Shown here piece after piece: positions 40,301 to 50,600 of a stretch of 64,000 nucleotides of DNA. The stretch covers positions 1,910,501 through 1,974,500 of the forward strand of contig NZ_CP141799.1 in NCBI RefSeq assembly GCF_035621475.1, written 5' to 3'. Source of the stretch: Pseudomonas paeninsulae (lineage in GTDB: Bacteria > Pseudomonadota > Gammaproteobacteria > Pseudomonadales > Pseudomonadaceae). The translations under genes and the position numbers were made by a program. The notes under the pieces were generated by a model. It was given only the letters and a program-made list of their open reading frames with translations, was not told where the DNA came from and made no database searches. Positions within the stretch are counted from its first letter, which is position 1; every line of letters starts with the position of its first letter.

Positions 40301-43300
40301 GTGGGTCGGCATACAGAATGGGCGCGGCCAGGCGCTGGAAGTCGGCCGCCTCCGCCGCCAGGATGTCGAGGTGGCGCAGTTGCACCTGAGCCTGGGTCCA
40401 GGCCAGCGTCTTGGCCCGCTCGAACGCGCTGCGATCATGGTGTTTATCGATCAGGTCGAGCAACTCGGTGCGCGAGGAGGCGACCAGGGTCCAGAACGCG
40501 ACTCGGGCGACCTTGCCAGGCGCAATGCTCACCCGGTACTTGAGTGCAAAGATCGGGTCGAGCACGGTGCCGACTGTGTTTGACAGGGCCTGGCCATCGA
40601 CGATCACCGCTGCCGCGGCGATGCTCGGACGTTGGCCGATAAAGCGTGCACGGTCGGACTCGTACTGCGGATCGGCGACTATCTCGCCTTCGACCACGGC
40701 AAAATGCGCCGCCCATACCTGCGCTTCACCATGGGTGCGTGGCCGACGCGTGGCGAGCAGGGCGCCGAACTCGACGAGGTGTTCGGTGACCACGAATAAC
40801 TTGGCGAAAGCCGGGTGTGCGTTGTCGGTTGCAGGCGTGGTCAACACCACTTCGGCGTAGGAGGTCAGCTCGATTTCACGCGCCTGGCGGCCGCTGTTGG
40901 TCAAGGAGACGCGGCGTACTTCGCCGTCATCCTCGCCGGAAACCAACACCTCCATGCTGGTGGTCAAGCGGCCATCGTGACGGATGAATTCGGCGTGATC
41001 TTCACTGAAAATCACTTCGTGCGAGTCCGCTGTGCTGCCGATGGGTTGGCCGCCGGCGGACCAGACTCTGCCGTCCTGGGTATCGCGCAGGAAGATAAAG
41101 GAGCCATAGTCGTCACGGGTGGCGTCTTCGCGCCAGCGGGTGATGGCAATGTCGCGCCAACGGCTGTAACCCGCGCCTGCGGCGGTCAGCATCACCGCAT
41201 AACGGCCATTGGTCAGCAGGTGGGTGATGGGCGGCGCATCCGCCGCCGAACCTGTCAGACGGCGCATGGTCTGCACATCACTGCCCACCTCTGGCGCCCG
41301 AATCTTCACTTCCTCGGCGCGGGGATGAGCAATGGCCACGTCGCGCGGCATGCGCTCCTGCAGCAACAGTTCGCAGGCCTGGATCATCGGCTCGCGATGG
41401 AAGCGCGCCCGCATCTGTGCGCCCTGCAAGGTGTTGGCGATGGCGACTATGGTCATGCCCTGATGGTGGGCCATGAAGTTGCGCACAATGGCCACGTTCT
41501 GGCCAACGGGCAGGCGGGTGGGGGTGAAGTCGAGCGCTTCATAGAAGCCGTAACGGCCCAGTGCTCCCATGTCACGCAAGCGCTGGTAGTTCTGCTGTGC
41601 GCCTTGCGGGTCGACCATGGTCGCCAACCCCGTGGCATAAGGCGCAATCACCACATTTTCGGCGAGGCCGCGCTTGAGGCCGAGACCGGGCACACCGAAG
41701 TTCGAATACTGGTAGGTGAGCTCCATGTCGCGGGCGTTGTAGGCGGATTCAGAGATTCCCCAGGGGATGCCCAGCTCCTGCCCATAGTCCTGCTGACGCT
41801 GCACCACCAGACGGTTGGTCTGTTCGAGCAGGCTGCCGGTCGGGGCGCGCATGATCAGCGACGGCATTAGGTATTCGAACATCGAACCGGACCAGGAAAT
41901 CAGCGCCGAGGCATTATCCAGAGGGGTCGCGGTGCGGCCGAGGCGGAACCAGTGACGGGTGCTCACATCGCCCTTGGCGATGGCAAACAGACTGGCGAGG
42001 CGAGCTTCCGAGGCCAGCAGGTCATAGCAACTGGGGTCGAGACTGTTGTCGACAAGACCGTAGCCGATCGACAGCAGCTTGCGCTCGGGGTCGAGCAAAA
42101 AGGCGAAATCCATCGCCAGGGCCATCTCCCGGGCGGTGCCGGCCAGTGCCTGCAGGCGCAGTCTCAGGCTGGCGGCTGCAGCGTCGAGTTGCTGGCGGTC
42201 ACGCGCATGTTCGGCCAGCGTCCGGCCGAGGGCCTCGAGCCAGAACAGCAGGTCGGTCAGGTCGTCTTCGCCGGCGGCGGGGGCAATCTCCTGAGCCAGT
42301 TTGGCGGCCTTTTCCGTCAACCGTTTGAGCGGCGCCGAGATGGTCGCGAGCGCCTGCGCGCCCTGCAACTGGGTGGCAATCTCGTCGAGCAGGGCGGCGA
42401 GTTGCTGGCCGCGCTCGCTGTTGGCGGGCAAGGCGTCGATGGTCGCCCGCGCCAGGTGCAGGTTGTCCTGTATGCCTTGGCGTGCCTGTGGTGCGCGTGG
42501 TGTAGCGAGCCACTCTTCGCAGGCATTGGCGAGCACGATCAGGTGCCCGGCGAGATTGCCGCTGTCGACCGACGATACATAGGTCGGTTCGAGTGCGCGC
42601 AGGTCCTGGGTGTCGTACCAGTTGAAGAAGTGGCCCTGGTGGCGCTGCAGGCTGAGCATGCTGGCGAGGGTGGTTTCCAGGCGTTCGATGGTTTGCAGGG
42701 TGCCGGCCCAGCCAAAGTCACGGGCGGCAACGGTCGAGAGCAGGTAGAGGCCCATGTTGGTCGGTGAGGTGCGGTGAGCCACGACCGGCTGCGGGTCTTC
42801 CTGGTAATTGTCCGGCGGCAGCATGTTGTCTGCCGGGGTCACGAAAGTCTCGAAAAAGCGCCAGGTGCGCCGTGCGGTGAGGCGCAAGTCGCGCGCGCCC
42901 GGCTCGCTCAGGGCGAGGCTGCGAGCGATCCGTGGCGAGCGGCTGGCTTGTAAGGCCAACATCGGTGCGCTCAGCCAGAGCAGGGCGAAAGGCAGCACCA
43001 CAGGCCAGGACGAGGGCATCAAGGCCAGCGCGCCGGCCACGACCAGCACGCCGAGCACGGTCGAGCCCGCCATGCCGCGATAGAAGCCTTGCAGATTCAG
43101 GCGCGGGCTGACTGCTGACTGTGCCGCGGTGGTCCACTCCAGCAGGTTGCGGCGGGTGATGGCCAGTCGCGCCAGGGTTCTGCCGATGGCATCGAGCATG
43201 CGCCAGGCGTTATCGGGCAGGAAGGCCAGGGACAGCAGGGTCTGCGCCGTGGCAAGTTGCAGATCGGCGAGCAGCCTGCGCAGGTGGTTGGGTAGGCGCA

Positions 43301-45902
43301 CGCCGCTGTGCTGGGGCAGCAAGGCGAAGAAGATTGGCAGGAAGGCCGGGATCGCCATACCCGCAAGGATCAGCAGGGTCCCGCTCAAGGCCGCCGGCAG
43401 CGGCAACAGCCAGCATGCCGCCAAGGCCAGCAAGGTCAGGGGTGGCAGCAGCGAGCGGCGCAGGTTGTCGAGCATCTTGAAGCGGCCGATCGAGGGCACC
43501 GCCAGGTGATCGCTGCGCAGCCCGAAGATCCAGGGCAGCAGTTGCCAGTCGCCACGGGTCCAGCGGTGCTGACGTTTGCTTGCCACATCGTAGCGCGAGG
43601 GGAATTCTTCGACGACCTCGACATCCGAAGCGAGGCCGGCACGGGCGAAAACACCCTCGAACAAGTCATGGCTGAGCATCGAGTTTTCCGGCACCCGGCT
43701 AGCCAGGGCGGCCTCGAAGGTATCAATGTCATAGATGCCCTTGCCGGTGTAGGAGCCTTCGCCGAACAGATCCTGGTAAACGTCGGAAACGGCCGCCGCG
43801 TAGGGGTCCATACCACCAGGGCTGGAGAACACTCGTTGATAGAACGAGCCTTCACGACCGACCGGCAAGGAGGGCGTGACCCGCGGCTGCAGAATCGCGT
43901 AGCCACTGGTGACTCGCTGCAAGCTGTCGTTGAATCTCGGCCGATTCAGCGGGTGACCCATCTTGCCGATCAAGCGCAGCGCTGCATCGCGTGGCAGCCG
44001 CGTATCGGCATCCAGGGTAATGACGTAACGCACGTCCTCGGGCACCTGCTGGGTGCAACCCGGGAGGGGCATGTAGCTGGTATCGCTAGCGCCACGCAGC
44101 AGCCGATTGAGCTCATGCAGCTTGCCGCGCTTGCGTTCCCAGCCCATCCATTTGTTTTCGCTGGCATTGAACAGCCGGCGGCGGTGCAGCAGCAGGAAGC
44201 GGCTGCCACCCGGGGCCGGTCCATAACGTTGATTGAGCTGGGCGATGGCCGCGACCGCCACGGCGAGCAGCGGGGCATCGGCCTCGACCACTTGCTGATC
44301 GGCATCCAGCCCGTCGGTGAGCAGGGCGAAGCTCAGGTCGCCACCGGCACCGGCGAGGTGATGGACTTCCAGGCGCTCGATTTGTTCGAGCAGATCGGCC
44401 TCGCTGGTCAGCAGTGTCGGCACTGCAACCAGGCTACGCAGCGCTTGTGGCACCCCGCTGGCGAGTTCCAGGCCGGGCAGGGTCATGGCGCCGAAGCTCC
44501 AGGTGACAGTGCGGTTGACCAGCGCCGTCGCCACTTCGGTGGCAGGCAGGAAACCGAGTACTGCCAACAACATCAGCCAGCCAGCCGTCACGCCGGGTAT
44601 CGCCAGCGTCCACAATGCCAGCGCGAGCAAGGTGGTTGCCAGCAGCAGGATACTGCCGACATAGCCGGCCATGCCCATGCGGATCTTGATGCGACTGAAG
44701 CGCAGGCGCACCGGCGGCTTGAAGCCGATGGCCTGCTCCAGAGCCTGACGCCCTTCGGCGATCAGGTGGTAGCCCGGGTCGCCGACGCGCTCGGCCTGTT
44801 CCCCCGGTCTGGTTTGCTCGGCATGGTGAGCGGCATCCAGGGCCAGACCGGCAACTTCCAGTTCTGTGGCCGAGGAGCCGCGTGCCAGCTGTTCAATCGC
44901 GCTGCGGTACAGGTTGCGAGTCGGGAAATCCATGCTGGCAAAGGTGCTGCCCGCACATAGACGCGCATCGACCAGGCTGACGCTCTCGAACAGCTCGGCC
45001 CAGTCGATATCGGAAATCAGCCGCATGCTGGTGATGACGTTGCGCACGCTGAGGTTGGACGCGCCCAGGCGTTGTTGCGCGCGCTGCACCACCTCATCGA
45101 TCGACGCACCTTGCAGGCCGAGCTGTTCTTCCAGCCAGCCTAGCGCCGGGGTCGTCGTGGGGTCCTGGTCCCTCAGGCATTTGGCCAGTTCGGCGGCGAA
45201 AGACTCGGACATTGGCGCGCTGCCGCGTGTGGCGACCTCCGCTTCCAGGGCGGTGCGCGCGGCGCCTGCTTCGAGCAGGCGATTGGCCAAGTCATCGGCC
45301 TCGGCACGCGCTGCACGGCCTGCGCTGATCTGGTCGGCCAGGCGGCGCAGATTTTCGATCAGCACGATGCGCAAGGTGATGGCCACTGCCCATAGCTCGC
45401 CAATGGTCAGTGGCTGAACCCGCTGATAGGCGGCGATGAAACGGCGCAGCGTGTCGGGGTCGAAGTGGCTGTCGGTATGGGCGACGAAGGCCCAGGCCAG
45501 ACCGAACACCCGTGGATAGCCGGCGAGCGGGCCGTGACCCAGCTTTGGTAGCTGGCGATAGAAGCCCGGCGGCAAATCATCGCGAATCTCGCGGATCTGT
45601 GCTTCGACCAGGTGGTAATTGTCCAGCAGCCATTCTGCGGCTGGTACTACGCTGCGATTGTGCTCCAGCTCCGCGGCGCTTGCCCGGTAGGCGGCGAGCA
45701 ATACTTTGGCATTGTCATCGAGCCGAATATGCAGCGGCAGCACAGCAGGCGGTTGCGCGGTCACCGACTGAGCTGCAGCCAGGCTGTGGGCGTGCTGTTC
45801 AAGCCGTTCGACGCCGAATAGCTCCTGACGTACCGGCGCGGACTCATTCCACGGTGGCGAGAGGGGACGAGGACCGAGAATGGAGCGGAAAATCGAGCTC
45901 AT
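37365..45902 (-). CDS. Cyclic beta-1,2-glucan synthase (full-length Cgs/NdvB type)
   Basis: A 2845-residue inner-membrane enzyme. A long N-terminal cytoplasmic region leads to membrane helices near 412-462, then the GT84 glycosyltransferase with ITLDADTRLPRD (about 628-639) and the QxxRW motif in QHRWTRGDW (about 778-786), and further helices near 820-865 and 935-975. Then comes the glycoamylase-like domain, and two large sandwich regions finish with a GH94 phosphorylase domain carrying GSGDWNDGMNRVGE (catalytic Asp, near 2510). Length equals Brucella Cgs (about 2830-2870). It makes cyclic beta-1,2-glucan using UDP-glucose, for osmoadaptation. The ATG at 45902 has AGGAAGG; a longer reading is discarded. 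The short P. aeruginosa NdvB is a different protein. Confidence 0.93.
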   Translation of the reverse strand: MSSIFRSILGPRPLSPPWNESAPVRQELFGVERLEQHAHSLAAAQSVTAQPPAVLPLHIRLDDNAKVLLAAYRASAAELEHNRSVVPAAEWLLDNYHLVEAQIREIRDDLPPGFYRQLPKLGHGPLAGYPRVFGLAWAFVAHTDSHFDPDTLRRFIAAYQRVQPLTIGELWAVAITLRIVLIENLRRLADQISAGRAARAEADDLANRLLEAGAARTALEAEVATRGSAPMSESFAAELAKCLRDQDPTTTPALGWLEEQLGLQGASIDEVVQRAQQRLGASNLSVRNVITSMRLISDIDWAELFESVSLVDARLCAGSTFASMDFPTRNLYRSAIEQLARGSSATELEVAGLALDAAHHAEQTRPGEQAERVGDPGYHLIAEGRQALEQAIGFKPPVRLRFSRIKIRMGMAGYVGSILLLATTLLALALWTLAIPGVTAGWLMLLAVLGFLPATEVATALVNRTVTWSFGAMTLPGLELASGVPQALRSLVAVPTLLTSEADLLEQIERLEVHHLAGAGGDLSFALLTDGLDADQQVVEADAPLLAVAVAAIAQLNQRYGPAPGGSRFLLLHRRRLFNASENKWMGWERKRGKLHELNRLLRGASDTSYMPLPGCTQQVPEDVRYVITLDADTRLPRDAALRLIGKMGHPLNRPRFNDSLQRVTSGYAILQPRVTPSLPVGREGSFYQRVFSSPGGMDPYAAAVSDVYQDLFGEGSYTGKGIYDIDTFEAALASRVPENSMLSHDLFEGVFARAGLASDVEVVEEFPSRYDVASKRQHRWTRGDWQLLPWIFGLRSDHLAVPSIGRFKMLDNLRRSLLPPLTLLALAACWLLPLPAALSGTLLILAGMAIPAFLPIFFALLPQHSGVRLPNHLRRLLADLQLATAQTLLSLAFLPDNAWRMLDAIGRTLARLAITRRNLLEWTTAAQSAVSPRLNLQGFYRGMAGSTVLGVLVVAGALALMPSSWPVVLPFALLWLSAPMLALQASRSPRIARSLALSEPGARDLRLTARRTWRFFETFVTPADNMLPPDNYQEDPQPVVAHRTSPTNMGLYLLSTVAARDFGWAGTLQTIERLETTLASMLSLQRHQGHFFNWYDTQDLRALEPTYVSSVDSGNLAGHLIVLANACEEWLATPRAPQARQGIQDNLHLARATIDALPANSERGQQLAALLDEIATQLQGAQALATISAPLKRLTEKAAKLAQEIAPAAGEDDLTDLLFWLEALGRTLAEHARDRQQLDAAAASLRLRLQALAGTAREMALAMDFAFLLDPERKLLSIGYGLVDNSLDPSCYDLLASEARLASLFAIAKGDVSTRHWFRLGRTATPLDNASALISWSGSMFEYLMPSLIMRAPTGSLLEQTNRLVVQRQQDYGQELGIPWGISESAYNARDMELTYQYSNFGVPGLGLKRGLAENVVIAPYATGLATMVDPQGAQQNYQRLRDMGALGRYGFYEALDFTPTRLPVGQNVAIVRNFMAHHQGMTIVAIANTLQGAQMRARFHREPMIQACELLLQERMPRDVAIAHPRAEEVKIRAPEVGSDVQTMRRLTGSAADAPPITHLLTNGRYAVMLTAAGAGYSRWRDIAITRWREDATRDDYGSFIFLRDTQDGRVWSAGGQPIGSTADSHEVIFSEDHAEFIRHDGRLTTSMEVLVSGEDDGEVRRVSLTNSGRQAREIELTSYAEVVLTTPATDNAHPAFAKLFVVTEHLVEFGALLATRRPRTHGEAQVWAAHFAVVEGEIVADPQYESDRARFIGQRPSIAAAAVIVDGQALSNTVGTVLDPIFALKYRVSIAPGKVARVAFWTLVASSRTELLDLIDKHHDRSAFERAKTLAWTQAQVQLRHLDILAAEAADFQRLAAPILYADPRFRAPSTAILRGAGAQAGLWPHGISGDLPIVLLRIDDVQEIAQVRQLLRAHEYWRMKRLGVDLVILNEHASSYLQDLQIAIESAVRRSQSRQRFGAELAQGSIYVLRADLMSVQARALLRAVARVALIARRGPIANQLVNHLSPTPIQPLSPGQLPATPPAQAVQAAASELSVGLEFFNGLGGFDNNGREYVTLLEAGSQTPAPWINVIANPGFGFQVSAQGSGYTWAENSRENQLTPWSNDPVTDPCGEAFYVRDEDSLALYSATAQPIRDAGLYIARHGHGYSRFEHHVDGIAMELLQYVALADPIKISRLTLRNLSAKPRRFSVTAYSEWVLGTARGASAPFITTRVDASSAVLLARNPWSNAFAGRVSFADLNGRQSSWTADRTEFLGRNGSPAAPAALYERTPLSGTTGAGHDPCAALQCSIALAAGESVEVVAFLGQCASSEDATALVTRYRAADLDAVLKEVSEHWQSALGAVQVKTPDRAMDIMLNGWLLYQTLACRIWARSAFYQASGAYGFRDQLQDGMALTFSQPEATRSHILRAAGRQFVEGDVQHWWLPHSGQGVRTRISDDRVWLAFATATYIAVADDAAILDEPVAFLEGPLLKPEEHDAFFQPMIAAEEASLFEHCARGLDQCLQLTGKLGLPLIGSGDWNDGMNRVGEAGQGESVWLGWLLLRTLELFAPLAQARTSIGSAERVARWREHALALRAALEREAWDGQWYRRATFDDGTWLGSQDSAECRIDSIAQSWAVLSGAADPVRAAMAMASLQQQLIRQDDGLALLFTPPFDKTPLEPGYIKGYPPGLRENGGQYSHAAMWVILAHAKLGAGDQACALFALLNPINHARTPAECQRYKVEPYVVAADVYSVAPHSGRGGWTWYTGAAGWMYRAGVEGILGIRREGDWLIVAPCISAAWPAFSATVTLGSSQYRIAVDNPARRCRGIVHAQLDGVPIKHAEGGVRVPLDGQNHSLLITL

Positions 45903-46282
45903 GAATGCCTTCCTGGCCAGCATTGGAAATGCAATAGGACCCGATCCGGCTGAGCCTGTCAAAGGGGCGCTGCGGCATGCTTTCGGAGGTACTTCAGAAG
46001 CCGATTTGCGGGCTTCTGCCGCTTCACCGCACGGGTCGTTTGCATCTGCAGAACTGGGCTGTGAACCGGTGCAAAGTCAGCTGCGTCGATGAGACGCGGG
46101 GCCTGTCTGGAATGGGCCTCTCATCAGGAGGGCTGTTGTCGCAGCAGCATCCTGAAGCTACAGCAACTGCATGACTGTTGTTTGACCGCGAATTGGCCCG
46201 GTCTGCTCAGGGCAGGCGTGGATTTCCGATTAACCGTACTGGCCACGGCAAAGACCTGTTGCGAGCAGGCCGGGTTGCACCC
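45903..46282. other. Non-coding gap upstream of the glucan synthase
   Basis: About 380 bp between the glucan synthase start and the MFS gene stop, both on the minus strand. It should contain the glucan synthase promoter. I recognise no gene, operator or strong hairpin in it. Confidence 0.4.
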
Positions 46283-47473
46283 TTATTGACCCATCCGCCT
46301 GAGCCCTAGCAGGAGTAGAGCGGCGGCCGCCAGACCGGCGCCGGCATAGAAGGCCGCTGCGGCGCCATAGGACTGCCACAGCCAGCCGGCAGTCGCGCTG
46401 GCCAGCAGCACGGCGATACCACTGATCAGATTGAACAGGCCAAAGGCGCTGCCCTTGAGCTCGGCTGGCGTGGTGTCCGCTACCAGCGCCGCCAGAATGC
46501 CCTGGCTGAAGCCCATATGCAGGCCCCACAGGGCGACGCCGAAGATTACCGTGACGACCGATTCAGCGTAGGCCAGCAGCAGGTCGGCGAGGATCAGCAG
46601 CAGCAAGCTGACGCCCAGCAAGGTGCTGCGCTCGATGCGATCCGACCACTTGCCCGCCGGATAGGCCGAGAGCATGTAGAACGCCGCCATCACCACCATG
46701 ACCAGAGGCACCCAGCTGGTGGACAAGCCCAACTGGGCTGCGCGCAGCAGCAGAAAGGCTTCGCTGAAGCGGGCCAGGGTGAAGACCGCGCCTATGCCGA
46801 CCACCCACCAGAATGCCTTGGAGAATTGCCCTAACGATCGGCGCAAGACCGGTGAACGCAACCGCAGGGGCGGCGTTTGTCTGTCCGGCTCGCTGACCCC
46901 GACCCAGAGCATTGCCACCGCCAGCAGGGCGGGGATCGGGGCAAACCACAACACCAGGGTGATATCCCCGCTGAACCAGAGCATCAGCAGGATCGCCAGG
47001 ATAGGCCCGAGAAAGGCACCTGCGGTATCCATCGACTGACGCAGCCCGAAGCAGGCGCCGCGGATAGCGGCTGGGGCGACGTCGGCGATCAACGCATCGC
47101 GCGGGGCGCCACGAATGCCCTTGCCGATTCTGTCCAGCAGGCGCGCGGCGAACACCGTTTCCGCCGAGCCGGCCAGGGGAAACAGCGGTTTGCTCAGCGC
47201 GGCGAGGCCGTAGCCGAGCAGCAGCAAGCCTTTGCGCCGGCCGATAAAGTCGCTGAACGCGCCGGAAAACACCTTGACCAGCAACGCGCTAGCCTCGGAC
47301 AGGCCTTCGATCAGTCCAACCGTGAGCATGCTGGCGCCCAGCGTACCCACCAGAAACAGCGGCAGTAGGCTATGCACCAGCTCCGATGACATATCCATGA
47401 ATAGGCTGACCAAACCCAGTGCCCAGATCGTGCGCGGGATGCCCTGGGGTGGTTTGGCTGCAAGTCCTGGCAT
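46283..47473 (-). CDS. Major facilitator superfamily transporter
   Basis: A 396-residue MFS transporter with about twelve membrane helices. It has an N-terminal WALGLVSLFMDMSSELVHSLLPLFL and the MFS loop-2/3 signature as GAFSDFIGRRKGLLLLGYGLAAL. Between the halves is a basic linker (SEPDRQTPPLRLRSPVLRRSLGQF). The family includes proton-coupled exporters annotated as drug or tetracycline-like resistance proteins; no substrate can be assigned. The ATG at 47473 has GGAG upstream and is preferred over a longer reading from 47515. It stands alone between the glucan synthase and the signalling operon. Confidence 0.87.
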   Translation of the reverse strand: MPGLAAKPPQGIPRTIWALGLVSLFMDMSSELVHSLLPLFLVGTLGASMLTVGLIEGLSEASALLVKVFSGAFSDFIGRRKGLLLLGYGLAALSKPLFPLAGSAETVFAARLLDRIGKGIRGAPRDALIADVAPAAIRGACFGLRQSMDTAGAFLGPILAILLMLWFSGDITLVLWFAPIPALLAVAMLWVGVSEPDRQTPPLRLRSPVLRRSLGQFSKAFWWVVGIGAVFTLARFSEAFLLLRAAQLGLSTSWVPLVMVVMAAFYMLSAYPAGKWSDRIERSTLLGVSLLLLILADLLLAYAESVVTVIFGVALWGLHMGFSQGILAALVADTTPAELKGSAFGLFNLISGIAVLLASATAGWLWQSYGAAAAFYAGAGLAAAALLLLGLRRMGQ

Positions 47474-47661
47474 GCTGCTTTCTCCGTGAATCCGATGCGC
47501 TGCGAGGACTGTCATTTGCGCTCATCTTCAGCCTTGAACAGGCGATGACGCTGGATGTTTTCACAACGCTCTGAGCGTATGCACAGCATGCGGCTGTCAG
47601 GTTAGTTCAATGTCAGCAAGGCAGGATCTCGGTGAGTTTTTCTGCCGCGCAGTCAGTCTAT

Positions 47662-50600
47662 TCAAGGCGCTGGGTTATCTTTTGGCGCTGGCTTGTCGTC
47701 TTTTGGCTGGGCCAGTTCATGGTGCTGGAACGCCTGGGCGACAGTGGCTCGCAGTTGCGCGTCGTCCCAGGGTTTGGTGAGGAACTTGTAGATGGCGCCC
47801 TGGTTGATTGCCTCGGTCACCGATATCAGGTCGGTATAGCCGGAGAGCACGATGCGGATGGTCTCCGGGTAGAGATCCTTGACCTGGCTGAAGAACGCGG
47901 TGCCGTCCATTTCCGGCATACGCTGATCGGAAAGAATGACCTGGACCTGGTGCTTTGCCAGCAGGGCGAAGGCATCTTGTGCCCGGTTGGCGGTCAGGAC
48001 GTGATAGCCGTCGCGCCTTAGCACCCGGGTCAGGGCCCGGAGAATATTGTCTTCGTCATCGAGCAGTAGCAGGGTTTGAGTGCCGCTTGCGGCAACACTG
48101 TCTGCTGCTGGCAGGCGACCCTTGGCGCGCTGCTGCTGGAGGTACTGTTGCAGCGTTGCCAGCGGTATGGGCCTGGCGAAGTAGTAGCCCTGGAATTCAT
48201 CGCAGTGGTTTTTCTTCAGGAAGGCAACCTGTTCCTCGGTTTCCACGCCCTCGGCGATCACCTTGAGTTGCAGATGGTGGGCCATGGAAATGATGGCTTG
48301 GGTGATCGCCGCATCATGCCGGTCGCTAATCACGTCCTGAATGAAGGAGCGGTCGATCTTGATCTTGCCGATGGGTAAGCGCTTGAGGTAGCTGAGGCTG
48401 GAAAAACCAGTGCCGAAATCATCGATGGCGATGCGTACGCCCAGGTTTTTCAGGGCGTGCAGGGTGAAGATGGCGCGCTCGGCATTAGCCAGCAACACGC
48501 TTTCGGTGATTTCCAATTCCAGCAGTTCTGCTGGCAGCTTGGACTGGGCGAGGCTGCTGCGCACGAAGTCGACGAAGTTGGCGCGTTGGAACTGCACCGG
48601 TGAAATATTCACGGCCATCACGGCACCCTCGAATCCTTGATCGAGCAGCAAACGGGCATCGCGGCAAGCGGTTTTGAGCACCCACTCGCTGAGTGGAATG
48701 ATCTGTCCGGTGTCCTCGGCGATGGGCACGAATTGCGCCGGAGAAATAAACCCCTGCTCGGCATGCTGCCAGCGCAACAGCGCCTCGTAACCAATCACCC
48801 GGCCACTGTGGCTGTCGATCTGCGGCTGGTAATAGAGTTCGAAGGCTTCGCTGTCGATGGCTTTCTGTATCTCGTTGCGCAAGGTCACCCGCTCGCTGAC
48901 CTTTTGCTTGAGATCCTCGGTGTACCACTGATAGTTGTTGCGGCCTTGCTGCTTGGCTTTGTACATGGCCAGGTCGGCCTGCTGGATCAGTTGCATTGGC
49001 GGCTCGATGCTGCCGTCGTTGAGCGTGATGCCGATGCTTGCGGTGATGTGCAGATCGACGCCGCCGACCGTATAGGGCCGCGCAATGCTCTCCATGATCC
49101 GGTCTGCCACCAGTAGCACATCCTCTTCGCGGGCCAGGTCCGGCAGGATGACGATGAACTCGTCGCCGCCAAGACGCGCCACGGTGTCGCCTGGACGTAC
49201 CTGCTGGTTCATGCGGCGTGCCACTTCGACCAGAACCAGGTCGCCGGCACCGTGACCCATGCTGTCGTTGATTGGCTTGAAACCATCCAGGTCGATGAAC
49301 ATCACCGCCAGGCTGCGCTTGTAGCGGCGGCTGATCTGGCACCCCTGGATCAGGCGATCCTCCAGCAGCGAGCGGTTGGGCAGCCCCGTGAGAACATCGT
49401 GGCTGGCGTTGTAGGCCAGTTCGGATTCGTAGCGTTTCTGCTCGGAAATATCGTTCTGCACGCCGATGAAGTGGGTGATCTTGCCCTCCTCATCCGGTAC
49501 CGGTGCGATATACAGATCATTCCAGAAGGGTGTGCCGTCTTTGCGGAGGTTGCGCAACACCACATGGCTGTCGCGTTTTTCTGCCAGGCCCTGGCGAATT
49601 TCTTGAATGCCCGCTTGTTCGCGTTCAGACCCTTGGAGAAAGCGACAATTTTGGCCGATGGCTTCTGCTGCGCTGTAGCCGGTGATGCGTTCGAATGCCG
49701 GGTTGACGTAGATGATTGGCAGGTCATCGGCCAGCGCATCGCAGATCAGTGCGCCGTTGTAACTGGCTTCCAGGCTGCGTTTGAGCAGGCGCAGTTGCTT
49801 GTCCGCCTCTTTTTGTGGGGTGATGTCGCGAAAGGCCACCACCCAGCCCTGCGGGACATCGTCATCGAGCAGGGGCGCGCTGTCGTAGGCGATATAGCGT
49901 TCGCCCTGGGATGTCAGCGTCAGCCTGATTTCGCCGTGGTAACTGCTGGTTCGTTGGTGATGCTCGCTGTCGTTGAGCGCCAGCGGCAGGTAGTTTGCCA
50001 GTGCCTGGCCGAGTAGCGCTTGCGCCGGTTGGCCGAGCAGTTCGGCGGCGGTGGGGTTGACGAAGCTCAGCAGGCCCTGGCGATCTACCGCAAGCAGGCC
50101 CTCGGCAATGCTGTTGGTAATCGCCGAGGTGAACTCAAGCTGGGCTTGCAGGCGGCGTTCGCCGGTGATCACCGCTTGCATCAGGCGGTTGTTCTCCAGC
50201 ACCGCCACGGCCATCTGGGCAAACTGCCGGGCAATCGCCAGGTCGTCTGGATTGAATTCGCCGGTGTATTTGTCCGATAACTGCAACAGGCCGAAATGGG
50301 CTCCGTGGTGGTTGCTCAGGGGCACAGCAAGCAAGCCGCGCATGGGCGGGTGGAGATTGTCGGCACGGCTCAGCTCAGGCCAGCAGGGGTGCTGTGCCAG
50401 TTCTTCCTGGGTCAGTAGGGTCGGCTGATCGATCTCGCCGCTCAGGCTGCGGATGGCGCTGTCGTCGAACGGATTGGGCGCGTCCTGCCAGGCGGCGTAT
50501 TTTTCCGAGAGCGAGACGGCGTTGATCGACGTTGCGCCGTTGTCGCCCGGGTTCAGGCGGATGGCCGACTGGTGTGCACCCAGCAGCAAGCGCAGGCGTT

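Noticed and set aside
43308..44960. Long plus-strand open reading inside the cyclic glucan synthase
   Set aside because: Composition (Gln, Arg and Gly rich) is that of an antisense shadow; the synthase on the minus strand is unambiguous.
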